A stretch of 48,645 nucleotides of DNA from an uncultured Chlorobiaceae bacterium (GCA_903928225.1 CAIYPU010000015.1:1-48645), one strand, 5' to 3'. Positions 1 through 9,259 are shown, numbered from the stretch's first letter. Numbers and translations are program-made. Notes: generated by a model from the sequence alone, not told the origin.

Positions 1-773
1 CCCTTGCTGAAGAACTCTTCCGTTTCGCGTACTTCGGTGCGCTGGAGATGACGGAGTTCCGTCGAGAACTTTTCGATGGAAGATGCGACGATCGCGAGGG
101 TTGTCGCAAACTCCGCATGGCGGTCGCGCTGCAGGATCTGCGTCGAGATGCTCGAGGGTTCGAGACCGAGCTTTTCACACACCGCTTTTTCAATTTCAGG
201 CGAGAGGTGCTGGTAGGTTCCGACCGCGCCTGATATTTTGCCGACCGAGACGGTTGCCACGGCCTTTTTCATGCGTCCGAGGTTCCGCAGCATTTCCTGG
301 TGCCAGAGCAGGAGTTTCAGTCCGAAGGTGGTTGGCTCGGCATGAATGCCGTGTGTCCTGCCCATTTCGACGGTATACTTGAACTCTGTTGCCCGTTTCG
401 CAAGCACTTCGACAAGGCGTTCGATATCGGCGACGATGATTTTTCCCGCGTCACGCATCTGCATGGCAAGGCAGGTATCGACGACATCCGACGATGTAAG
501 GCCTTCGTGGATGTAACGGGAATTTGGGCCTACGCGGCCTGCGACGTTGGTCAGGAAGGCGATGACGTCATGCTTGGTTTCCTTTTCGATCTCGAGGATT
601 TCCTCGACGTTGAACGAAGCTTTTTCCCTGATGGTGCAGAGTGCGTCATCAGGCACGAATCCTGCTTCGGAACGTGCTTCCACGGCGGCTATTTCAAGCT
701 GTAGCCATCTTCTGAATTTTGCTTCTTCTGTCCAGATTGCCGACATGTCGGCAGGAGAGTAACGAGGTATCAA
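1..773 (-). CDS. purB: Adenylosuccinate lyase (C-terminal part off window)
   Basis: Adenylosuccinate lyase acts twice in purine synthesis, releasing fumarate from SAICAR and from adenylosuccinate. The visible N-terminal 257 residues carry family landmarks: a TKHDV segment near residue 67 (conserved His), TSSDVVDT at 93-100 and [10 protein letters not shown] at 138-147, which holds the active-site His. The SSxMPxKxNP loop expected further on lies beyond the left edge. No ATG precedes the conserved start ([13 protein letters not shown]); the best start is a TTG at 773-771, giving [10 protein letters not shown]. An ATG at residue 10 is possible but would drop conserved sequence. No strong Shine-Dalgarno is visible. 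Family identification is firm; the start codon is inferred. Confidence 0.93.
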   Translation of the reverse strand, partial: MIPRYSPADMSAIWTEEAKFRRWLQLEIAAVEARSEAGFVPDDALCTIREKASFNVEEILEIEKETKHDVIAFLTNVAGRVGPNSRYIHEGLTSSDVVDTCLAMQMRDAGKIIVADIERLVEVLAKRATEFKYTVEMGRTHGIHAEPTTFGLKLLLWHQEMLRNLGRMKKAVATVSVGKISGAVGTYQHLSPEIEKAVCEKLGLEPSSISTQILQRDRHAEFATTLAIVASSIEKFSTELRHLQRTEVRETEEFFSK

Positions 774-863
774 GGCAGGCTCTGTTTATGTTTTTCCTGA
801 AGCTGTGACGCAATATAACTCACGGGCGGTGGAAAAACCAGAAGCGCGGGAAAATCAGGATTG

Positions 864-2306
864 TCATTTTTCAGGAACCTGGCCATCCCCGGACAATTCG
901 CGGTATACTTCCGAAATAAAACGCAAAGCGGCATCCCGGTCGTAGGGGATGTCTCCGTCAATGACGGCGTTTTCCATTCTTTTCTTGATCATGCCGACCA
1001 GCTTTCCTTCCGGCAGCCCGAGGGCGTCCATGATGTCCTGGCCTGAAATCGGGGGCCTCCATCTGGCAAGCAGGTCCTTTTCCCCGACCTCCGCGATCTT
1101 CTCCTCGACATGGTTGAAGTTGTTCATGATCCGTGCGACCTTCGACGGGTTCTTGCTCGTCACGTCGGCACGACAGAGGCTCATCAGGTCCTGCAGGTCC
1201 TCGCCGGCATCGAACATCAGGCGCCGTACCGCGGAATCGGTGATTTCGTCTTTCGAGAGCGGGATCGGCCTGTGGTGCAGCCGGATCAGTTTCCGGACAT
1301 AATCCAGTTGATCGAGCGGCCAGCGCATATTCGTGAAAATTTTCGCGGCTATCCTCGTTCCTACGGCGTCGTGGCCGTGGAAGGTCCATCCGGCACTCCG
1401 GTTGAACCGCTTTGTAGCCGGTTTGCCGATATCGTGCAGCAGGGCGGCAATCCTCAGCCAGATGTTGTCGGAATGCTGTGCGACATTATCGACGACCTGG
1501 AAGGTATGGTAGAGCGTATCCTTGTGCCTGAGCCCGTCAACCTGCTGGACCCCGGCCATGGCGGAAAGCTCGGGCATTATTTCACTGAGCAGGCCCGTTT
1601 CATGAAGGATGACAAGCCCCCGGGAGGGTTTCGGCGAAGCCATGATTTTTAAAAATTCATGGCTGGTCCTTTCCATTGAAACGATCCGTATCCGTTCATG
1701 CATGATTTTCATCGCCTCCTTCACTACCGGCAGCAGGTCGAAACCGAGCTGCGAGGCGAACCTTGCCGCGCGCATCATGCGCAGGGGATCGTCCGAGAAC
1801 GTCCTGAGTGGGTCGAGCGGTGTCCTGAGCACGCCGGCATCAATGTCCTCCCGGCCGTGGTACAGGTCGACAAGGCCGTTCCTGCCTTCCGCGTTCAGCA
1901 CGATCGCCAGGGCGTTGATGGTGAAATCCCTGCGCGACAGGTCATCTTCGAGCGTTCCGATGAGCGTGATCGGTTTTCTCGAATCGGGATTGTAGGACTC
2001 CTTGCGTGCGCCGACAAGTTCGATTTTGAGCATCCCGAGCACCGGGTCCGGAATCTCGAGCTGAGCTGTCCTGAAACGCTCGAAAAGCACGAAATTTTTC
2101 CCGCTCAGTTCATTGAGCACACTCTTTGAGAAAGGAACCGGGTCCCCGACGACCATGACGTCGATATCCTTGCAGGGGCGCCCGAGGATGGTGTCACGGA
2201 CATAGCCGCCGACAAGGTAGCACTCGATGCCGTTCCTGTCGGCGATGTCGCCGATACGGCAGAGGATTTCAGGTAATGGTTGTCTGATGATGTCGCTTCT
2301 GAACAT
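864..2306 (-). CDS. cca: CCA tRNA nucleotidyltransferase / poly(A) polymerase family with HD domain
   Basis: A 480-residue class II nucleotidyltransferase that adds or repairs the 3' CCA of tRNAs. The head domain shows GGYVRD at 33-38, the metal-binding DIDV at 47-50 and RRDFTINA at 125-132. It is followed by the RNA-binding neck (DPLRMMRAARFASQLGF, about 173-189) and a C-terminal HD domain with LLHDIGKP around 289-296. Length and order match long bacterial Cca proteins with a phosphohydrolase tail. Sequence alone cannot separate a full CCA-adding enzyme from an A-adding or poly(A) polymerase relative; full CCA addition is the default reading. It follows purB divergently placed genes on the same strand with a 90-bp gap. 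Confidence 0.93.
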   Translation of the reverse strand: MFRSDIIRQPLPEILCRIGDIADRNGIECYLVGGYVRDTILGRPCKDIDVMVVGDPVPFSKSVLNELSGKNFVLFERFRTAQLEIPDPVLGMLKIELVGARKESYNPDSRKPITLIGTLEDDLSRRDFTINALAIVLNAEGRNGLVDLYHGREDIDAGVLRTPLDPLRTFSDDPLRMMRAARFASQLGFDLLPVVKEAMKIMHERIRIVSMERTSHEFLKIMASPKPSRGLVILHETGLLSEIMPELSAMAGVQQVDGLRHKDTLYHTFQVVDNVAQHSDNIWLRIAALLHDIGKPATKRFNRSAGWTFHGHDAVGTRIAAKIFTNMRWPLDQLDYVRKLIRLHHRPIPLSKDEITDSAVRRLMFDAGEDLQDLMSLCRADVTSKNPSKVARIMNNFNHVEEKIAEVGEKDLLARWRPPISGQDIMDALGLPEGKLVGMIKKRMENAVIDGDIPYDRDAALRFISEVYRELSGDGQVPEK

Positions 2307-2349
2307 TGGCAGGGAACTGGTCTTGCAGCATTTTTGCTTTTTCGCTCAC

Positions 2350-2367
2350 CCCTGCCACCGGGCAGGG
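2350..2367. other. Short GC-rich hairpin downstream of the MFS gene
   Basis: CCCTGCC (2350-2356) and GGCAGGG (2361-2367) form a perfect 7-bp stem with a 4-nt loop, 10 bp past the stop of the MFS gene on the minus strand. On that strand the hairpin is followed by an A-rich tract, not a T-run. It may slow or stabilise the transcript end but is not a clear intrinsic terminator. Confidence 0.4.
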
Positions 2368-2376
2368 ATCGTCAGC

Positions 2377-3633
2377 TTACGCTGCATGATCAAGCGCGTC
2401 GATTTTATATTTGAACAGGTCGATGGCGATGAGCGTTCCCAGAAGGAGGATCACTCCCGCAGCGATGTAGGGTGCGTGGAAATCCATGCCGTAGAGTATG
2501 CTGCCGCTGAATGGTCCCATGATGCGGGCAAAAGAGTTGACCGACTGATTGAGCCCCATGATCTGGCCCTGCTTTTCCTTGTAGCTGTACAGGGAAATCA
2601 TCGAGATGTTGATGGGCGCGGCAAGGCTGGTTCCGATCGCAAAAAAGAAGAGAATGAAAAGCCCGATGGTGAAGAGCGAGTCTGGAGGGGCGAAGGGTAC
2701 GAAAAAGACTCCGGCGAAGGTGAAAATATGCCCCCAGAGAAAGAGCTGGTGCTCGCCGATTTTTTTCGTGAGCTTCGTGATGAGCCCTCCCTGAACGATT
2801 GCGGACCAGATGCCCACATATGCGAAAATATAGCCGACCTGCTGGTCGGTAGCGCTGAAATACTCTTTCCAGAGAAGAATGGACGCCACCTGCATATTGA
2901 CGATAGCGAACGTGTACAGATAGTTGGCCGTCAGAAGCAGCGCGAGGGGACGGGACTGGAAGACGCTGCCGAGGCCGTCACCGTATTCCTTTATTTTTTC
3001 CAGTACGAACGCCGGGGAGATTACCGCTTTCTCATGTTTCGCGCCATCCTGCTTCGATCGTCCGAATTTCAGCTTCTTTGCATTGCTGTTCGATTCGGGA
3101 AGGAGAAAAAAGGCGAGGACGAGATCGACCGAAATCAGGAAGGAGGATACCAGGCCTACGGTCTGGATGCCGTAATAGTGCTTGAGGATACCGCCGATGA
3201 CCGGGCCGATGATGAACCCGATCCCGAAAGCGGCACCCATCAGTCCCATGGCACCGGAACGGTTTCTGCTGTCCGTCACGTCGGTGATGTAAGCCTGCGC
3301 GGCTGCGATATTGGCCGAGCCGATACCCGAAAGCCCGCGGGCAAAGAGCAGGAGCGGAATGGTGGACGCCTGTGAAAAGACCAGGTAGGAGAGGGCTGTG
3401 ATGAAAATACTGATCAGCATGACCGGGCGGCGGCCGATGACGTCGCTCAGCTTTCCCCAGAGCGGGGAAAAGATGAACTGCATGATGGAGAAAATCGCGG
3501 CGATGAGGCCGATCAGGAAGGGGCTTGCCCCGAGTTCTTTCGCATAGGTCGGCAGAAGCGGGAGCACGATTCCAAAACCGATGAGGTCGAGGAGTACGGT
3601 CAGAAGAAGAATAATCAGGGGAGAGCGTTTCAT
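2377..3633 (-). CDS. MFS drug exporter, TetA-like (DHA1 family)
   Basis: A 418-residue inner-membrane protein with about 12 hydrophobic segments, the size of proton-driven drug antiporters. The first helix pattern ([14 protein letters not shown], about 15-28) and motif A after helix 2 ([14 protein letters not shown], about 60-73) are typical of the TetA/DHA1 group. A charged central loop near residues 185-215 separates the two six-helix halves. Substrate cannot be read from the sequence, and calling it a tetracycline exporter would be overreach. It is transcribed toward cca with a 70-bp gap. The ATG start gives an immediate first membrane helix. Confidence 0.88.
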   Translation of the reverse strand: MKRSPLIILLLTVLLDLIGFGIVLPLLPTYAKELGASPFLIGLIAAIFSIMQFIFSPLWGKLSDVIGRRPVMLISIFITALSYLVFSQASTIPLLLFARGLSGIGSANIAAAQAYITDVTDSRNRSGAMGLMGAAFGIGFIIGPVIGGILKHYYGIQTVGLVSSFLISVDLVLAFFLLPESNSNAKKLKFGRSKQDGAKHEKAVISPAFVLEKIKEYGDGLGSVFQSRPLALLLTANYLYTFAIVNMQVASILLWKEYFSATDQQVGYIFAYVGIWSAIVQGGLITKLTKKIGEHQLFLWGHIFTFAGVFFVPFAPPDSLFTIGLFILFFFAIGTSLAAPINISMISLYSYKEKQGQIMGLNQSVNSFARIMGPFSGSILYGMDFHAPYIAAGVILLLGTLIAIDLFKYKIDALDHAA

Positions 3634-3709
3634 GCACCCGGTCTGTTTTGTTGCAATAAGGCCTTAAAGATAAAAAAATAACGCGGATTCATGAGGATGA
3701 CTTTGCAAA

Positions 3710-4615
3710 TCATGGGACATGTCTTTCTTTTTCAAGGATGACGTCGCGCAGTTTTCCGATCCCTTCAAGCACCCTCGGGCCGGGACGCAGGAAGATGTTG
3801 TTGTCGAAGCGGTCGTACACGCGGTTTTCCCTGACTGCGGCAATGTTTTTCCAGCCCGGCCGGTTCTTGACCTTGTCCGCGGCCGAATATTGCTTGGACA
3901 TGTACATGCATGCTATGATATCCGGGTTTTCAGAAAGCACCCATTCCTGCGAAATTTCGAAATACTCCCTGGTGACCGCATCGCCGATGTTGTTCCCTCC
4001 GGCATAGGCTATCAGGGAAGATACATAGCTTCCTTTACCCCCTGTCCAGAGCGGATCGTCCCATATTTCAAGGTAGACTTTCTTTTTCGTGGCGAGAGCT
4101 GCTGACTGGAGCCTGAAGCCATCGAGACCTTTTTCTATCGCCAGGGCAAGGCTGTCGGCCCTGGCGGCATGTCCGGTGAGTCTGCCGAGCTGGCGAAGCG
4201 CAGAAGGGATGTCGTCCGGCGTGCGGCACAGGATGGTTTCCTTGCGGATTCCGAGAGCGGCTATTTTTTCTCCGGCATGCTGCTCCTCAAGATCGACGTC
4301 GATGACCAGGTCGGGATGGAGTGCAGCAAGCACTTCGAGCGAAGGGCGTCCGAACGCTCCGGCGACCGGTACTTTGAGCGCTTCCTTCGGCCAGTCGCAT
4401 GCGCTGGTCCTGCCGATGAGCTGATCGCCCGCTCCGATGGCGAACATCATTTCAGTCAGGCTGGGAGCAAGGCTGACTACGGTTGGTTTCGAATGACCGG
4501 AGGAGGATCCGGTGACGTTTTCCGCCGGTTTTCTCTGATCGCAACCCGCAAGGGCAAAAAACAGGACTATCGACAGGAGATAAGCAATGGGCCTAAACCG
4601 GAAACTGCTCGGCAT
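3710..4615 (-). CDS. btuF: BtuF-like corrinoid-binding lipoprotein of an ABC importer
   Basis: Periplasmic binding protein (about 301 residues) of the helical-backbone class that hands cobalamin-type ligands to a BtuCD transporter. The start was set at 4615 because it gives a lipoprotein signal with lipobox ALAGC (Cys 25). The mature part has the BtuF-type opening [19 protein letters not shown], then [14 protein letters not shown] and a C-terminal lobe with [16 protein letters not shown]. The reading frame stays open to 4927 but that extension overlies the Nudix gene and has no signal peptide. The gene overlaps the 3' end of the Nudix gene by 23 bp. The matching btuC and btuD lie 11 kb away at 15450-17748, so assignment to corrinoids rather than iron chelates is partly contextual. 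Confidence 0.82.
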   Translation of the reverse strand: MPSSFRFRPIAYLLSIVLFFALAGCDQRKPAENVTGSSSGHSKPTVVSLAPSLTEMMFAIGAGDQLIGRTSACDWPKEALKVPVAGAFGRPSLEVLAALHPDLVIDVDLEEQHAGEKIAALGIRKETILCRTPDDIPSALRQLGRLTGHAARADSLALAIEKGLDGFRLQSAALATKKKVYLEIWDDPLWTGGKGSYVSSLIAYAGGNNIGDAVTREYFEISQEWVLSENPDIIACMYMSKQYSAADKVKNRPGWKNIAAVRENRVYDRFDNNIFLRPGPRVLEGIGKLRDVILEKERHVP

Positions 4616-5003
4616 AACGCTGAAGTATCTGCAGGTGATTGAATGCGAGGGGAAGAGCAAGTGTTTCTCCGAGGGTGAACCAGCGGATTTCAGAAACTTC
4701 TTCGGGCATGAGAGTTTCTCTGCCTTCACCCGTTCCGATAAACGCGAGGGCAACAGCATGGAACCCGTATTCCGGGAATAGCTCGTCAAAATAATGAAAA
4801 AAAACAGGATCTGCGAACCGGAGGCCGGTTTCCTCGAGCACCTCCCTGGTGACAGCTGCCTCGGCCGTTTCATAATCGTCGATATGTCCGCCCGGCAGGC
4901 ACCAATGGCCCATGAACGGAGAGACATTCCTCCTTGTGAGCAGGATTGTTCCGGGTTTTAATTCATCCTGCCGTATGATGGCGGCAACGGTTGCTTTTGT
5001 CAT
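4593..5003 (-). CDS. Nudix hydrolase
   Basis: A 136-residue Nudix hydrolase. The full box (Gx5Ex7REUxEExGU) is present: G39 with E45, then REVLEE at 53-58 and TGL after it, so the metal-binding glutamates are intact. These enzymes cleave nucleoside diphosphates linked to another group; the substrate (for example oxidised dNTP, ADP-ribose or NADH) cannot be told. The N-terminal [14 protein letters not shown] strand and the LPGGHID run are typical of the small housecleaning Nudix group. It is the upstream member of a two-gene unit with the overlapping btuF-like gene. Confidence 0.9.
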   Translation of the reverse strand: MTKATVAAIIRQDELKPGTILLTRRNVSPFMGHWCLPGGHIDDYETAEAAVTREVLEETGLRFADPVFFHYFDELFPEYGFHAVALAFIGTGEGRETLMPEEVSEIRWFTLGETLALPLAFNHLQILQRYAEQFPV

Positions 5004-5100
5004 TTCGCTCCATGTTGATCATGATTGCCTGTAAAGATCATCTCTGAAGGGAGCTTTTCCAAACGGGATTTATCACGAAGCCGTTTATGCATCCAGGAAA

Positions 5101-5156
5101 ATAACAGAACCAACCCATTTACCCGTATTATCAGGCAAGACGGTTGGCTCTGTTAT
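5101..5156. other. Long-armed inverted repeat between TPR and Nudix genes
   Basis: ATAACAGAACCAACC (5101-5115) pairs with GGTTGGCTCTGTTAT (5142-5156), 14 of 15 positions matching, around a 26-nt loop. It lies between two minus-strand genes, downstream of the TPR gene and after the terminator-like hairpin at 5161-5202. It could be a second terminator, an operator or an mRNA-end structure. Confidence 0.45.
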
Positions 5157-5160
5157 CGGT

Positions 5161-5202
5161 TTTTCCGGGTTTTCATCATGGTTGGTCCATGATACCGGAA
5201 AA
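5161..5202 (-). terminator. Terminator-like hairpin downstream of the TPR gene
   Basis: Nested complementarity: TTTTCCGG (5161-5168) with CCGGAAAA (5195-5202), and inside it ATCATGG (5175-5181) with CCATGAT (5187-5193). It begins 9 bp past the stop of the TPR gene and, read on the minus strand, ends in a CCGGAAAAA stretch. The T-run is poor, so termination efficiency is uncertain. Confidence 0.5.
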
Positions 5203-5211
5203 TGGAGCAAG

Positions 5212-6123
5212 TCAGGATTTCGAAGAGGAGGTTGACACCTGCCCGAGGCTTTCCGCTTTTCTGAAATCATCCTGTGCCCCGGTTTTGTCTCCCATGCTCT
5301 CTTTCAGTTTTCCTCGCTGGGCGAATGCTTCGGCATAGTTCGGGTCAAGGGTGATGGCTCTGTTGAAATCGGACAGGGCGCCATCCCTGTTGCCGAGATA
5401 AGCTTTTGCATAACCGCGGTTGTAGTAGGCTTCAGCATTGATGGGAGTCCGATCGACCTCGAGCAGCGAGCAGAAATCGGCCTTGCAACCATCCTGGTCC
5501 CCGGTCAGCCTTTTGGCGGTTCCACGGTAATAATAGGCGGCTGCAAGGATCCTGTCTATCTGTATGGCCCGGTTGAAATCAGAAATGGCGCCCTGGAAGT
5601 CTTTTTTTCCGAATTTTGCCTTTCCTGTTTCAAGCAGGGCGAGCGCTTCGAAGTTATCGTTGAATTCCGCGTTTTTCGGGTCGTGATCATACAGCCACTT
5701 TCTCGCGTCCATATTGCCAAGCATGGCTGCTTTCCTGATGTCCGATTTTGCGCTTTTTTCATTGCCAAGTGCCAGTTTCGCCAGGCCCTGGTGGTACCAG
5801 GCTTCAGGACTGATGGGTGTGCGGTCGAGATCAAGGGATACCCTGTAATCGGCTTTCGCACCTTCCGGATCGCCAAGCGCCGCTTTTGCATATCCTCTCT
5901 TGAAATAAGCTTCACAAAGGAAGCTGTGTGACTGTTTCGGCTCGAAGTCGATAGCTTTCGTGTACAGGGCCGCCGCCTCCCGGTAGCTGCCCGACCTGAA
6001 CCTGGCATCGCCTCCGGAAACGAACGCGCGTGCTTCCTTGCTCGATGCAAAAACGACATTGCATGAAATCGTCATTGCTGCCAGGGGGAAAATCAGATAT
6101 CTGAAAATTCTTCTCATAGTCAT
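5212..6123 (-). CDS. Exported tetratricopeptide repeat protein
   Basis: A 303-residue TPR protein with an N-terminal signal peptide (about 1-26, RYLIFPLAAMTISCNVVFA then a charged mature start). It is built from TPR units in two groups: roughly residues 30-130 and 160-295, with the typical spacing AYYYRGTAK...GDQDGCKADF and AYYNRGYAKAYLGNRDGALSDFNRAI. TPR superhelices bind protein partners; no enzymatic domain is visible, so the partner and role are unknown. It stands alone on the minus strand, divergent from the SRPBCC gene, with a hairpin after its stop. Confidence 0.85.
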   Translation of the reverse strand: MTMRRIFRYLIFPLAAMTISCNVVFASSKEARAFVSGGDARFRSGSYREAAALYTKAIDFEPKQSHSFLCEAYFKRGYAKAALGDPEGAKADYRVSLDLDRTPISPEAWYHQGLAKLALGNEKSAKSDIRKAAMLGNMDARKWLYDHDPKNAEFNDNFEALALLETGKAKFGKKDFQGAISDFNRAIQIDRILAAAYYYRGTAKRLTGDQDGCKADFCSLLEVDRTPINAEAYYNRGYAKAYLGNRDGALSDFNRAITLDPNYAEAFAQRGKLKESMGDKTGAQDDFRKAESLGQVSTSSSKS

Positions 6124-6424
6124 GCTCGTATTTCAATGTTGAAGGGTTGTTATTAGAATGAAGCCATCTGCAACATACTGCCTCCAACGAGGCACACTTC
6201 CGGCAACTGATCGATAATAGCGATGCCGACCTTTAACAATTATTAAATCAGGGTTAAAATTTGTTTAAAATTGCATTCCGGAAAAGGTTCAGGGAATGTT
6301 GAGGGGGTTTGTTCCCTGCATGCACCGCTTTCGGATTGAAATGTCTGATGCGAGGGATAGTTTTCGGGCCCGGCGATGTTATGGTCTGCTGATGGAGTAT
6401 TGTAATTTCAGTATGTTTTTTTGC
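6124..6424. other. Divergent intergenic region with AT-rich promoter-type DNA
   Basis: A 301-bp gap between the divergent TPR gene and the SRPBCC gene. The stretch 6230-6285 is markedly AT-rich against its surroundings and is the likeliest place for promoters in both directions. I see no convincing hairpin, repeat or RNA. An open frame begins at 6296 in the SRPBCC frame but its first 43 codons do not look like the family. Confidence 0.4.
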
Positions 6425-6919
6425 ATGGCATCGCACAGCCTGACTTTTACCCAGAAAATTCCCGTATCGTCCGATACCGCATGGACTTTTTTTTCTTCTC
6501 CTGCCAACCTTGCAAGGATCACACCTCCGGAAATGATGTTCAGGATCGCCGGTGAACTGCCGGCAGAGGAGATTTACCCCGGCATGGTCATCTGGTATAC
6601 GCTCTATCCCTTCATGCTGCTTCCCGTCAGGTGGGAGACAGAAATCACCGTTGTAGACCGGCCGAATTTTTTCGAGGACCGGCAGAAATCGGGACCTTAC
6701 GAATTCTGGGTTCATCAGCACCGTTTCAGGGAGACAGACGGAGGTGTGGAAATGACCGACCATCTGGAGTACAGCCTGCCGATGGAGATGTTCGGTGAGC
6801 TGGTCAATACCCTTATCGTGAGCCGCCGCCTGGAGGAGGTTTTCGAATACCGGAAGAGAATGATCGGCAGAATACTGGGTGTCATGCCGACAAAAAGTAT
6901 CGAAGGATTGACGATATGA
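6425..6919 (+). CDS. SRPBCC (START/polyketide cyclase-like) ligand-binding protein
   Basis: About 164 residues of the SRPBCC helix-grip fold: a first strand (SLTFTQKIPVS), a 'TAWTFFSSPANLARITPP' segment typical of the coenzyme Q-binding/ligand-binding SRPBCC group, central strands (YTLYPFMLLPVRWETEITVV) and a long C-terminal helix (about 120-150). Such proteins bind small hydrophobic ligands; the ligand is unknown. I chose the ATG at 6425 because it places the first conserved strand at the N-terminus; ATGs at 6392 and 6413 are alternatives and no clear ribosome site distinguishes them. Its stop overlaps the next start (ATGA), so the two genes are likely translationally coupled. Confidence 0.78.
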   Translation: MASHSLTFTQKIPVSSDTAWTFFSSPANLARITPPEMMFRIAGELPAEEIYPGMVIWYTLYPFMLLPVRWETEITVVDRPNFFEDRQKSGPYEFWVHQHRFRETDGGVEMTDHLEYSLPMEMFGELVNTLIVSRRLEEVFEYRKRMIGRILGVMPTKSIEGLTI

Positions 6920-8616
6920 CGGGGATGCAGCTTGTGGAAGGATTTGCCGTGCTGTTTGCCGGAGGGCTCGCCTTGTTCCTCTATGGCCTCAGGATTATGA
7001 GCGGAGGCCTGAAAAAAGCTTCCGGGGAGCGGGTGAGGTCGCTTGTTTCAAGAGTGACCGCCAATCGTCTCTATGGTCTTTTTTCAGGTGCTTTCGCGTC
7101 GATGACCGTGCAGAGCAGCAGCACGGTAATGGCAATACTAGTAGGTCTCGTCGAGTCCCGCCTTATGCCGGGCAGCCAGGCTTTAGCAGTCATACTCGGT
7201 GCCGAGATCGGAACGACGGCCATGGCCCAGCTTGTCTCCTTCAGGCTGCACGATTATGCCCTTCTATTCTTCAGTGGGGGATTTGTTCTCAGTTCCCTTG
7301 GCAGAAAAGAACCTGTGAAAATGGCAGGCGAGGTGCTCACCGGGTTCGGCCTGCTTTTTTTTGGTCTGAAACTCATGTCGGCGTCAACGGTCGCTCTTGA
7401 CCGTTATGCGCCTTTGAGCGATTTCCTTGTCTATCTTGACAACCCCTGGCTGGCAGTTGTCTCCGGCATATTCGTCACCGCGCTTATCCACAGCAGCGCG
7501 GCATTCATCGGTATTGCCATCACGCTTGCCATGCAGGGGTCGATCACCCTCGAAACCGGTATAGCCCTTCTGTTAGGTGCAAATGTCGGCACCTGCATCA
7601 CGGCAGTGTTTGCAAGTTCATGCATGATGCGCCCGGCAAAACGGGTTGCTTTGGCACAGGTGCTCTTCAATGCTGCCGGTGTTCTGCTCATTTTTCCTTT
7701 CATTGGTTACTTTGCCGATCTGGTCCGATGGTTTTCATGTCCCGGAAACGTCTCTACGCAGCCGGATTCCGCTCAGGGTATCCCCAGGCAGATCGCCAAT
7801 GCGCATTCGATTTTCAATGTTGTCATGGCCTTGATTTTCCTTCCAATCCTGCCGCAGATTGACCGTCTTGTCCAGCGGCTCCTGCCTGACGATCCAAAGG
7901 AGACAGGGAAAATCCCGGCAGCCAGGTTTCTTGACGAAATGGCACTGAAAACACCTGGCATCGCAATCGGTTGCGCAAGGGCGGAACTCTCCCGTATGAC
8001 TCATATCGCGGCGAGAATCGTCAGGGCTTCGCTCCACCCGTTCTTTACACCTGAGCAGGGCCGGGATGTGGTCTACGCCGATCTCTCAGTTCTCGAAGGC
8101 ATGGCGATGAGAGAAGAAAAGCTTGATTACCTCGAAAGCCGCATTTCCGATTACCTGATCAGGATCAGCCGTTCGGAACTGAATGAAAAGGAAACCACGG
8201 AAGTTTTCGCGCTGATGCATATCGTCAAGGAGATCGAGTCCCTTGGAGATGTGATTGAAACCCTTACGTTAAAGGGCGAAGGGAGAAAATGGATCCCGAA
8301 TGCAGACCTCACCCCCGATGGAAGGCATGAACTGGAGGAGCTGTACAGGTTTGTTTCTGCAGAACTTGAAAAACTTGCCGGAGCGGTTGTCTCCATGGAC
8401 AGGGAGCCGGCAGAATCGGTTCTCAATGGCGACGAACATTTCAGCCGGCTTTCACGGGAAGCTGAAATTTCTCATCTGAAAAGGGTATGCCTGATGCCTG
8501 AAGCTGAATCGACACACGACCTTCATATGGAACTCATCAATGCATGCATGCAGGTGCACCATTACTGTAAAAGCATTGCGCGCAATATTGCCGGTTCCAC
8601 CCGAAACCAGAAGTGA
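6916..8616 (+). CDS. Na+/phosphate symporter-type protein with PhoU-like tail
   Basis: A 566-residue membrane protein of the Na/Pi cotransporter family (NptA/YjbB type). Two inverted membrane repeats carry the QSSSTVMAILVGLV motif (about 69-82) and the HSSAAFIGIAITLAM motif (about 193-207), each followed by the GAEIGTT or GANVGT signature. Residues from about 350 to the end form an amphipathic helical PhoU-like domain predicted to lie in the cytoplasm. Expected role: sodium-coupled phosphate movement across the inner membrane; homologues work as importers or exporters and direction is not evident. Its ATG overlaps the upstream stop by 4 bp. Confidence 0.9.
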   Translation: MTGMQLVEGFAVLFAGGLALFLYGLRIMSGGLKKASGERVRSLVSRVTANRLYGLFSGAFASMTVQSSSTVMAILVGLVESRLMPGSQALAVILGAEIGTTAMAQLVSFRLHDYALLFFSGGFVLSSLGRKEPVKMAGEVLTGFGLLFFGLKLMSASTVALDRYAPLSDFLVYLDNPWLAVVSGIFVTALIHSSAAFIGIAITLAMQGSITLETGIALLLGANVGTCITAVFASSCMMRPAKRVALAQVLFNAAGVLLIFPFIGYFADLVRWFSCPGNVSTQPDSAQGIPRQIANAHSIFNVVMALIFLPILPQIDRLVQRLLPDDPKETGKIPAARFLDEMALKTPGIAIGCARAELSRMTHIAARIVRASLHPFFTPEQGRDVVYADLSVLEGMAMREEKLDYLESRISDYLIRISRSELNEKETTEVFALMHIVKEIESLGDVIETLTLKGEGRKWIPNADLTPDGRHELEELYRFVSAELEKLAGAVVSMDREPAESVLNGDEHFSRLSREAEISHLKRVCLMPEAESTHDLHMELINACMQVHHYCKSIARNIAGSTRNQK

Positions 8617-8633
8617 CGATTTTGATAATCGTC
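8615..8633 (+). terminator. Weak hairpin at the end of the Na/Pi gene
   Basis: GACGATT (8615-8621) and AATCGTC (8627-8633) form a 7-bp stem with a 5-nt loop directly over the stop codon, followed by a short T-containing tract (AATTTCTT). A modest terminator candidate upstream of the riboswitch. Confidence 0.35.
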
Positions 8634-8673
8634 CGGAATTTCTTATCTACATGAGCGTTATTGTTCTTTCTGT

Positions 8674-8886
8674 GTAGCTGGTGCCGGTTTAAAAGCCGGA
8701 GAATAGGGAATTACGTGGAAATCGTAAACTGTACCCGCAACTGTACAACGGCAAGCTGCCGCAGCCAGGCATGGCCACATGCATGGTGAAAGCAGTCGTT
8801 TCAGGTCACTGCAATGTTTTCCTCCCTGGAAAACCGCGGGAAGGCCGAAACGGAAACAAGCCGTCATAGTCAGGAGACCTGCCAGT
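8674..8886 (+). promoter_or_regulatory. Cobalamin (AdoCbl) riboswitch upstream of the receptor gene
   Basis: The conserved core blocks appear in order: GTAGCTGGTGCCGG with a TAGGGAAT block, a GTGGAAATCG block, ACCCGCAACTGTAC (8733-8746 region), a GCGGGAAGGCCGAAA block (8836-8850 region) and the B12 box AGTCAGGAGACCTGCC at 8869-8884. This is the class that binds coenzyme B12 and lowers expression of uptake or synthesis genes when the ligand is plentiful. The plus-strand orientation points to the TonB-dependent receptor at 9291. Core motifs are seen directly; ends of the element are approximate. The gap of about 400 nt to the start codon is unusually long and holds a mobile-type repeat. Confidence 0.93.
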
Positions 8887-9118
8887 TATTATTTGCAAAA
8901 CAAGATCGGACTACGGGTTATAGTCGGGGCAAAGCTGTACTTCTTCTGCATTGCTTTCCATATGATCTTTTTTGCAGGGTCTTGTCCGGATTCACCGCTT
9001 GCTTCCCGGCTTCAGGTTTTCCTGTTTGCCGACATACCGTCCGGTCTGGCTTTCTGCGAAAAAAATCAACTGCAATGCTGCTCTGTATGCCTGCCTTATG
9101 TTAACCCCTGTCAGTTGA
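8887..9118. other. Leader region between riboswitch and repeat, no gene seen
   Basis: This stretch joins the B12 box to the 141-bp repeat. An open frame crosses it (8779-9252) but starts inside the riboswitch and ends inside the repeat, is Cys-rich and resembles nothing, so I do not accept it as a gene. No clear hairpin plus T-run that would act as the riboswitch expression platform was found. Confidence 0.4.
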
Positions 9119-9259
9119 GGACACATCTATTTATTTGTTCCGAAGCCCGATTGCTGTGTTGGACAGTGCTCGAAATCCTCATGTACTGCATGTACACTCC
9201 GGATTCTCCGCTCTGTCCGCCTTGCACTCGAGCTTCTCACGACAATACATAGAGGTGCC
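9119..9259 (-). repeat. 141-bp dispersed repeat, copy 1 (MITE-like, degenerate)
   Basis: This block matches, in reverse complement, the block at 24915-25055, over the same 141-bp length. Its ends are imperfect inverted repeats: GGCACCTCTATGTATTGT when read from the right end, and GGACACATCTATTTATTTG from the left. It contains a TGTAC-ATGCA-GTACA hairpin core. No target-site duplication is evident here. It lies between the B12 riboswitch and the receptor gene, ending 31 bp before the start codon. Confidence 0.85.

Noticed and set aside
2350-2367. Calling the hairpin a strong terminator
   Set aside because: On the minus strand an A-rich tract follows rather than a T-run; kept only as a hairpin.
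2227-3375. 382-codon plus-strand frame
   Set aside because: It is antisense to cca and the MFS gene; composition is a shadow of their codons (many Arg, Asp, Glu, Gly) with no domain.
4616-4927. Upstream extension of the btuF-like frame
   Set aside because: It overlaps the Nudix gene, has no signal peptide at its start, and the lipoprotein signal starts at 4615.
8779-9252. 157-codon open frame upstream of the receptor gene
   Set aside because: It begins within the B12 riboswitch and ends within the 141-bp repeat, is Cys-rich and has no ribosome site.
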